64,000 nt of DNA from positions 6,579,796-6,643,795 of the forward strand of contig OZ021730.1 of assembly GCA_963978545.1 (NCBI GenBank), given 5' to 3'. Both the position numbers and the translations under genes were made by a program. This document shows, in pieces, positions 56,977-64,000 of the stretch; positions within the stretch are counted from its first letter, which is position 1; every line of letters begins with the position of its first letter. The notes beneath the pieces were generated by a model. That model did not search any database and was not told the origin of the DNA. It was given only the letters and a program-made list of their open reading frames with translations. This DNA is from Linyphia triangularis (taxonomy: Eukaryota > Arthropoda > Arachnida > Araneae > Linyphiidae).

Positions 56977-57807
56977 TGATGTCTTAGGAATGGAGGAGTC
57001 AGCAGCATTTAAAATTGCCTCAGTGACATTTTGGACAGCAGCATCAACATTCTCACTATTCACCATTATTCGTGTTATAATAGCCAACTTGGTAAATTTG
57101 TCCCAATTTGCCCTATGGTATTTATATGTAGGTAGGTGATTGGTCACCCTACCATTACCAGTATGAGAAATGAGGATAGGGAAGTGATCACTGTTATGTA
57201 GATCACTCCCAACAGCAAAATTCAAGTATGGCAGAAGCACGGAGGAACAAATGGCTAAATCAAGTGAATGGAATGTTCTTGTGGGTTCATGGAAATACGT
57301 TTTCTCCTCGTTATTCAGGAGACAGAGGCAGTGATCTGATAACAACTTTTCGATCTGTCTCCCACGAGGATTCGTATTATCATTGCCCCACAGAGTACTG
57401 TGACCATTAAAGTCACCGAGCAATAAAAATGGTGCTGGAAGCTGGTCTATCAGATCATTCAGCTCCTCTTGACGGATGATAGCATGTGGCGGTAGGTATA
57501 GACAACAGACTGTGAGAAGGGACTGTAAATGAAGTCTCGCAGCCACAACCTGTAGAGATGTGCGTAGTGTGATTACAGTGCTGGGATAATTATGAGAAAT
57601 AAAGAGACATACTCCTCCAGACACTGTATTACCACGGGCAACATCTTTCCTAATGCAGTAATACCTACGGATCTTAGATATATAAGTATCCTTCAAGAAA
57701 GTTTCTTGAAGGGCCAAACATGCTGGATGGTAAAGTGAAATAATGTTCTTCACATCATCCTTCCTAGACCTAAAACCGCGACAGTTCCAAGAAACAAAAG
57801 AAGCCAT
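56977..57807 (-). pseudogene. LINE E ORF2 endonuclease segment
   Basis: ATG at 57807, MASFVSWNCRGFRSRKD, LQETFLKDTYISK, LLGDFNGHSTLWG and NSDHFPIL: a complete endonuclease, open until LINE G's 5' hairpin at 56976. It resumes at 51120. Confidence 0.88.
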
Positions 57808-57814
57808 TAAATAA

Positions 57815-58690
57815 TTAGTGAAAATTTTAAAGGAGGGTTGGAATCTTCACTGATGTCTTCGTCATCAGATGGGTGAAGATTCACCACATCCGCATCCTTA
57901 AAAGAATGAAGAATGTTGAAAGGGTTAGAGGGCTTCTCTCGGGAGAATCCCCCTTTAGCTGATTTCAGTTTTATTGTCTGCAAAGCCTTAGATTTGGCTA
58001 GAGATTTCTTTAAAATCGTTGGTCGTTTCGTTACCTCTATAGATGGTCGTTGAGGTAACTTGATAAGAGATGATGCAGGCTCAGTTTAAGTTTGTGTGCT
58101 TTTGCTGATGAAAGTTTTTTGCAAACATCAGCATAGGCAACACCAACACGAGGTGTCCTAGACTCGAATAGCCGACCAAACGGTATAGTGGTTAGCGTGC
58201 TGGCTTGTAGACCGCGAGGTTGCGGGTTCGAGTCCCGTGTAGGCATGGGTGTTTGTAAATGTATGTTGGTTTGTTAAATGACGAAATGTTTCGGCGCATT
58301 ATAGCCCTCGTGTTGCTGACGGCGCCAGATAATCTGAATACAACCAACCTAGACTCGAATAGTTTTTTAGCTTCGAAGTAAGACAAATTCTGGTTCACTC
58401 GCACGGTCTGTATTTCTTTTTCTTTTACCCACTGTGGACATGATCGAGAGTATGACGGATGTGTGCCATCACAATTGACTCACTTCTCGGGTTGCTTTGC
58501 AGTTAGCACTACCATGTCCAATACCTGCACAACGTGCGCATATTTCCGTTTTCCCATGGCAAGCTGTTTGAGAGTGACCAAATTTCTGGCACTTGAAACA
58601 GCGTAGTGGGTTCGGAATATACGGACGTACTAGGCAATTCAGATATCCGGCTTTTACGTGCGACGGTAAAGTGGGTAAGTCAAAAGTTAG
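57815..58690 (-). pseudogene. LINE E ORF1, 3' part, with SINE insertion
   Basis: From the LINE H junction the frame reads LTFDLPTLPSHVKAGYLNC, then CFKCQKFGHSQTAC and CARCAGIGHGSANC. It is frameshifted near 58490 (KATREVSQL), resumes to VRVNQNLSYFEAKKLFESR, is interrupted by SINE 11 (58172-58347), and then reaches the C-terminal tail with another disruption near 58085. The N-terminus lies beyond LINE H, outside the window. Confidence 0.82.
58172..58347 (+). repeat. tRNA-derived SINE, copy 11
   Basis: Complete plus-strand copy with A box tagtggttagcg, B box ggttcgagtcc and hairpin tail. 15-bp TSD cctagactcgaatag at 58157-58171 and 58348-58362. Inserted in LINE E ORF1. Confidence 0.93.
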
Positions 58691-58755
58691 GTTGGTTGGT
58701 TGATTTAAGTTTAACGGCGCAAGGGCAACACGAGGGCCATACTGCGCCAACCAAT
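58691..58755 (-). promoter_or_regulatory. LINE H 3' tail hairpin
   Basis: GGCGCA/TGCGCC stem around gtatggccctcgtgttgccc, then gttaaacttaaatcaaccaa. It shares ccctcgtgttgc and the CAACC end with the SINE, so H-type LINEs are the best candidate partners of the SINE. Confidence 0.65.
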
Positions 58756-58831
58756 CGTTAATCAGTTTTAAAACGGATATAAAAAGGTTTCAATCATTAT
58801 TTAAAAAGTAAGAAATAAGAAAAATAACTAT

Positions 58832-61800
58832 TCAAATCAAATGATAAAATCCAATGTCTTGTAAGAAATTAAAAAGATTTTTATGAGGAGGTGAATTTAA
58901 AATGTTAAATAGTGAAGGATGATTAGATTTAAAATGCCGCTGTCTAATAGGATTAAAACACGGACATTCATTTAAAATATGGAGAACAGAAAATACAACT
59001 CCACAGGTATTGCATGTGGGGGCACCTTCTGCCAGCAGAAGATGCACATGGGTAAAACGAGTGTGGCCTATTCTTAATCGAGTTAGGAGCACTTCCCTTT
59101 TCCTGGATTGCTGGATGGGCGCAAATCCGGATATTAAGGGCTGAAACGAACGCAGCTTGTTAGCTGTCTGTGCATCAAACATGGCCTGCCAAGTGTGAGA
59201 CAGAGCAGTGTCACAAGCTTTATATGCGTCGTCAGGGCAGAGCCAAGTGCTCCTAGGTCCACTTGCTGATCGTGCGTTAGTATCTGCGCGCTCATTACCC
59301 ATGATCCCCACATGACCTGGGATCCAACAAAAAAGTACTTTAAAATTTCTTTCACAAAGAGTAAGGTGAGTTTTTAAAATTTCTAAAATAAAAGGATGGG
59401 TCTGATTCAGTGGATTATTTAGTGCGTCTAAACAACTTTTGGAATCTGTGTAAACAATCCACTGATCATGGCCTTGCTTTAAAATAAACTGCAAGGCCAA
59501 AAAAATAGCCAGGGACTCAGCTGAAAAAACGGAGCTGCTATGGTGCAGTTCTCTGGACATGATGATATCGTCATGAACTGCAGCAGCTCCTACATGCCCC
59601 TGGCTCTTTGACCCATCCGTATAAATTGCCTTAAAATTGGAAAAAGAATTTCTATGATAATAAAATAAATTTGTAAAAATGATGTCTGGTGTGCAGCTTT
59701 TCTTAAAATTGCTAAAAATATTAAGAACGATGATTTGATGGTGATGCCAGGGTGGAATGGAAAATGAAATGGGGCGGACCCTAAAATCATCAATGTTATG
59801 AGATGAAAGGATGGAGCGAATTCTTAATGCAAATGATGGAATGCATGATGGACGTGCGTTAAAAAGTCGATGATAAAGAGGGTTAAAAATATGTTCTAAA
59901 AGAGGATGAGAAGGATGATATTTTACTTTAAAATAGAACTTTAAAGAAAGTTTGTCCCGTCTCAGCCCCAGAGAGGCTTCCAGACAAAGCACGTATAAAC
60001 TTTGCACCGGTGATGTACTAAATGCTCCTGATGCGATCCTGAGACCTGAATGGTGAACAGGATCCAGGAGCATTAGAGCCGATTTTCTGGCTGATCCGTA
60101 CACCACCGAGCCGTAGTCAAGTATGGAACGGACCAGGCACCTGTATATCTTTAACATGGAGGTTGTGTCAGCTCCCCAGGAAGTGTTAGAGAGAACTTTC
60201 AGGAGATTCAGGACTTTATTGCACTTCAGTTTTAGATGTTTGATATGAGGCAGGAAAGTGAGCTTTGAGTCAAATATTACACCCAGAAATTTAGTCTCTT
60301 TGACTATGGGTATTTGCACACCATTTAAAAATATTTCTGGATCATGGTGAAGCTCACGTTTCCTGCAGAAGTGCATGGCTACGGTTTTTTCAGCGGAAAA
60401 AGTAAACCCATTCTTATTAGCCCAGTCCGTGACTCTCCTGATAGCGAGATGAAGTTGTCTCTCTATGGTTGACATATTGGTTGAGGCGCATGACATCTGG
60501 AAGTCATCAACAAACAACGTGCCTGACACTGCTGGAGGAAGACAGGTCAAAAGGCTGTTGACTTTGATGATGAATAGTGCGCAACTCAACATACTTCCCT
60601 GAGGGACACCTTGTTCTTGTATGAACTCGTCAGATAGAATCGAGTTGACTCGTACTTGGAAGATTCTCCGTTTCAAGAAGTTTTCAATAAATGATGGTAA
60701 GTTTCCTCGCAGACCTAAATTGTGTAGGTCCTTGAGTATACCATATCTCCAAGTACGATCATAGGCTTTCTCCATGTCAAAGAATACAGATACCAAATGG
60801 TTCCGCTTGACAAAAGCCTCCCGAATTGAAGTTTCGAGGAGGAGCAAGTTGTCAATAGTGCTTCGTCCACGACGAAAACCACTCTGGAACCGAGACAGAC
60901 AGTTGTTGAATTCGAGATAAAATAATAGACGTGCATTAACTAGTTTCTCAAGGAGTTTACAAAAACAACTAGTTAATGCAATCGGGCGATAGCTTGAGGG
61001 ATTCTTGGGGTCTTTACCAGGTTTCACAATTGGTATTATAAGAGCTCGTTGCCAGTTGGACGGAAATGAATTTTCTCGCCAAATGCGGTTAAACAATTTC
61101 AATATAAGCTTGAGCTGGAGTGGCTGGAGATGTTTAAGCATTGTATAATGTATATTGTCTGGCCCAACAGCAGAATTGTTGGAACCAGATAAAGCTTGCA
61201 TCAACTCAGCCAAAGTAAAATCGGAATTATATTCTTCTGAGGAGGTAGAAGTGAAATTTAACTTTGTTCTCTCAGCTCGAAGCTTATATGATGCGAACGG
61301 CTCTTTATAATTGGAATTGCTCGATACCTTGGCAAATGCATCGGCAAGAGTATCGGCAATATCCTTCGGGTCTGAAACAACTCCCAGATGGTTCTCCAAG
61401 ATGGAAATAGAGTAATTGGGATAACGGCCCTTGATCTTATTGACCTTGTTCCAGACCCTCTTGGAAGACGTTGAGGAAGTTATACTGCTAACATAATTCC
61501 TCCAAGAATCCCTCTGGCTTCGGCGGCGGATCTGACGCGCCTCAGCTCGTGCCCGTTTTAAGTTGACAAGATTTGTCATAGTGGGGGACCTGCGAAAAAT
61601 ACCCCACAATTTTTTTTGTTTTTTATGGGCAAGTCTGCAGTTTTGGTTCCACCACGGTTTGGATTGTTTCGGTAGTTTTGTTGATGATACAGGTATAGCA
61701 AAGTGGGCAGCTTCAATAATGGCGTTAGTGACAGATTGTACAGCTACATCGATGTCATCCTGGTCCACCATCTCGTCAGAAAGAGAAACGACAGAAGAAA

Positions 61801-62510
61801 ACATGTCCCAATCCGCCCTTTCGATGATGAATCGGGGTTGGCGGATCACAGGAGTAGATGCACCTCCTATATGGTTAAGGACTATAGGAAAATGATCACT
61901 ATGAAAAGGATCATTTTCCACAAGAAAAGTCCAATCAGAAAAAAGAGATGGTGAACACAGGGCGAGATCGATGGCGTGAAAAGTCCTCGATGGGGCGTGG
62001 AAGTAGGTATGTTGCCCATTATTAAAAATACAGAGATGTTGGTCTGTAATTAACTTCTCGATTTGTCTCTCACGATTATTGATGTCAGGGCTACCCCAAA
62101 GAGGATTGTGGCCATTATAAAGTCCCCAATTATAATAAAAGAGGGAGGAAGCTGTCCGCAAAGCCTGTTTAAATCTGCTTGTCTGATATTAAGATTAGGG
62201 GGCAGATAAATGGAACAAACAGTTATTAATTGATGGTGTATGGCGACTCTGACAGCAACAGCTTGAAGGATGGTCGAGAGCGTTAGCGGGGTGGATGGAC
62301 TGCTATTTGATGTAAATATAGCGACACCACCGCTAGCTCTGTCGCCGCTGACATAGTCCTTCCGGAGAGGACTATATCCCCTAACAAGAGAGCTCTGAAA
62401 AGGCTTTAGAAGCGTCTCTTGCAAACAGATGCAAACGGGCTTATGTATATCAACTAGATGTTTTATGTCTACCGAGTTGTGGTGGAAACCGCGACAATTC
62501 CAAGAAAGGA
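58832..62510 (-). pseudogene. LINE H ORF2, one 2-bp insertion and a lost start
   Basis: Endonuclease begins LLSWNCRGFHHNSVDIKHL right after the ORF1 stop, but no ATG is present there. The aligned start reads ATTCAG. Near 62125 the motif GDFNGH is broken by an extra AT (gactttataatggcc). From 62161 the frame is open for 1,109 codons: SDHFPIVL, RT with FFDMEKAYDRTW, GVPQGSMLS and FVDD, RNase H with YTDGSKSQGHVG, SAESLAIFLALQ, YTDSKSCLDAL and PGHVGIMGNERADTNAR, and the C-terminal CNTCGVVFSVLHILNEC. Stop after GFYHLI at 58832. It is recently inactivated. Confidence 0.9.
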
Positions 62511-62519
62511 GACTGAATT

Positions 62520-63872
62520 TTAAGATGGTTTTTTATCAGTCTTCCTATCCTTTGAATTGCTCCTAGGCTGGAGATTGATAGGAGTCTCCAGACCCGCCTC
62601 TACGTCCATTTCACCGGAATCAGATAGGCCTGAAATGGCATCTTCATCCGATGATAAACTTGATTTTTTATGATCTGGTTTTACTTTAATAGTTTTCTGT
62701 GGCAAGGGCAATTGGCTGTTTTCAGGTTCAGGTTTTTTGTGTTTGGAGAGCACCTTAAGTTTAAGGGCTTCTCCGGGTTTAGTTGATTTTGTTATTTGTT
62801 TAGCTATTGTAGTTGGAGGAGTTACAGTTTGTTGGGGTTTAGTAGATTTAATACATACTAACTTTGTTTGTATTGCAGTGGTATTGGTATTAGGCTTGGA
62901 TACAGATGTATTAGGGATTTGTAATTGGCAAGGATATGAAACAGTTGTCTGAGTGCTAATGCTATTTAAAGGTTTGGGTTGAAGTGCAGCGGAGTAAGTT
63001 TTCTGACCTGTTGTTGTTGGGTTTGCTGGCACTAGGGCTTTAGCCTCAGCATAAGACACACGGCTTGTGGATCTAATCTCTTGGATTTTTTTTTCTCGCA
63101 GCCAATCGGGGCATGATCGGGAAAACGCAGGGTGGGCACCATTGCAATTGATGCAATGGGGATCTGCGCTGCAATCCCGATCAGCATGGTCTGCTTTTCC
63201 ACAGTTGGCACATGTGTCAGGCCGAGTGCACGTGTTCCTGGAATGCCCGAACCGTTGGCACTTAAAGCAGCGCAACGGATTCGGGATATAAGGGCGTACA
63301 GGGCAATTTAGGTATCCAGCCTTAATATTGGGTGGTAATATGGGTGTATTAAATGTTAGTATGACATGTTTAGTTTTCAGGATATTGTCGGGTTTTTTTA
63401 TTGTTATGCGATGAGCACGAATCACGCCCTGACTCGAGAGCTCAGAGACGAGTTCGTCCTCATCCACATTTTGTAGGTCGATTTCTGATATCACTCCTTG
63501 GCTATTGTTAAGAGTTTTATGCGGCATTGTTGAGACAGTTAAAGTGGCTAGTGTTTTAAGGTTGGTCAGTGATTGAGATTGCAGAGGATTTGCTGATTCT
63601 ATTAATAGGTCACCTGAACGTAATCGCTTGATTGATTTTGTTTCGCCAATTGCCCCTTGCAAGGCCTTCTGAATAAAAAAAGGTGATTTTGTTTTGAAAG
63701 TAGGGTCTGATGATTGAATAATAAAGAATGTTGGCAAGTTAGTCGAGAGTTTTTTTGGTTGATTAGATGCAGAAACTAAATCAGATGGACGTTTAGCAGT
63801 AGTGGAGTTAGAGGTGGTTTTGTGAGGGTGAATCGAGGCTTCACCCTGGCCTGTAGAATTTAAAGTTTCCAT
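62520..63872 (-). CDS. LINE H ORF1: gag-like zinc-knuckle protein
   Basis: Intact 450-residue protein from the ATG at 63872 (METLNSTGQGEAS). Shared core FFIIQSSDPTFKTKSPFFIQ and KRLRSGDLLIES. Three knuckles at about residues 200-250: CFKCQRFGHSRNTC, CANCGKADHADRDC and CINCNGAHPAFSRSC. Long Thr/Lys/Pro-rich tail. It is the most diverged ORF1 in the window but has the same layout. Confidence 0.92.
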   Translation of the reverse strand: METLNSTGQGEASIHPHKTTSNSTTAKRPSDLVSASNQPKKLSTNLPTFFIIQSSDPTFKTKSPFFIQKALQGAIGETKSIKRLRSGDLLIESANPLQSQSLTNLKTLATLTVSTMPHKTLNNSQGVISEIDLQNVDEDELVSELSSQGVIRAHRITIKKPDNILKTKHVILTFNTPILPPNIKAGYLNCPVRPYIPNPLRCFKCQRFGHSRNTCTRPDTCANCGKADHADRDCSADPHCINCNGAHPAFSRSCPDWLREKKIQEIRSTSRVSYAEAKALVPANPTTTGQKTYSAALQPKPLNSISTQTTVSYPCQLQIPNTSVSKPNTNTTAIQTKLVCIKSTKPQQTVTPPTTIAKQITKSTKPGEALKLKVLSKHKKPEPENSQLPLPQKTIKVKPDHKKSSLSSDEDAISGLSDSGEMDVEAGLETPINLQPRSNSKDRKTDKKPS

Positions 63873-64000
63873 TATTTATTTTATTTTGTTCGTCTCGATG
63901 CGTCCCCACCCATCACAGAGTGCAACAAGGGGAGACCCTTGGGGCCTCAAGGATAGCATCGAGATATAGCATTACGGCTTCAGGTTGTAGATCCGCAGGG

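Larger units (their letters stand above)
42582..57807 (-). pseudogene. LINE E ORF2, multiply interrupted and mutated
   Basis: The N-terminus starts at ATG 57807 (MASFVSWNCRGFRSRKD, endonuclease) and breaks at 56977. RT and RNase H continue from 51120 through FFDIEKAYDHTW and YVDDLQIS. A one-base deletion near 49833 shifts the frame (CEQN then AIKYHH). RID(Y)GC has a nonsense TAG near 49541. A 19-bp deletion near 48860 shifts it again. The C-terminus resumes at 42789 and stops at 42582-42584. It is clearly dead and older than the F and G insertions it hosts. Confidence 0.88.
42395..58690 (-). mobile_element. LINE E, interrupted by F, G, SINE 11 and H
   Basis: C-family minus-strand LINE inserted in D. 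Own segments: 42395-42789 (3' UTR and C-terminus), 48486-51120 (middle of ORF2), 56990-58171 and 58348-58690 (ORF2 N-terminus and ORF1 part). Each break has a TSD: ctcccagtaac for F, tgatgtcttagga for G, cctagactcgaatag for the SINE. Its tail is CAA repeats at 42395. LINE H truncates it at 58690, and the remaining 5' end lies beyond the window. Confidence 0.88.
58691..64000 (-). mobile_element. LINE H, near full length, runs off the window
   Basis: Minus-strand element of a third subfamily. The tail at 58691 is CAACCAACC, then ggcgcagtatggccctcgtg...cttgcgcc, closest of all the LINE tails to the SINE tail. ORF2 and ORF1 follow, then 5' UTR to the right edge. Inserted in LINE E ORF1. Its TSD partner is outside the window. 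Confidence 0.9.

Overview
The window is eukaryotic, from an animal. It contains a multi-exon gene with canonical GT-AG introns, a tRNA-derived SINE family, non-LTR retrotransposons with an RNase H domain, and Tigger, hAT, mariner and TTAA-flanked DNA transposons. The repeat spectrum and the style of the LINE proteins suggest an arthropod, most likely a chelicerate such as a spider. That assignment is inference from protein flavour, not a database match.

Region 1 (1 to about 27,150, + strand) is the 3' part of one host gene, a collagen prolyl 4-hydroxylase alpha subunit. Eight exons (1389-1552, 4517-4690, 7058-7237, 11719-11793, 15531-15593, 20881-20949, 22891-22987, 26528-26598) join in frame into the last 296 residues. 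They carry the whole dioxygenase domain with its His/Asp/His iron ligands and 2-oxoglutarate lysine. A 3' UTR with two AATAAA signals follows. The amino-terminal exons lie to the left of the window. The introns are a transposon graveyard: hAT ends, foldback MITEs, Tigger/Jerky elements with a decayed transposase, a mariner-like remnant, SINEs, a 5'-truncated LINE, three tandem-repeat arrays and a 724-bp palindrome just upstream of the last exon.

Region 2 (about 27,200 to 28,535) is intergenic sequence with SINE and LINE scraps.

Region 3 (28,535 to the right edge) is a nest of LINEs inserted into LINEs. Target-site duplications (TSDs) give the order. Element B (31001-37009, both ORFs intact) sits in element C. 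C sits in a truncated + strand element D. F (+) and G (-) sit in E (-), which itself sits in D. H (-) sits in E and runs off the window. SINEs and a TTAA-flanked MITE decorate D, E and G. Full-length elements are 5.6 to 6.0 kb. ORF1 has three CCHC knuckles. ORF2 has an apurinic-like endonuclease, a reverse transcriptase, RNase H and a C-terminal Cys/His motif. This is an I-group-like layout with three subfamilies: C/D/E/F/G/A, B and H.

The parts are connected. The SINE ends in the same hairpin-bearing 3' tail as the LINEs, so the LINEs probably mobilise it. The LINE 5' ends begin with two hairpins whose stems covary between subfamilies.
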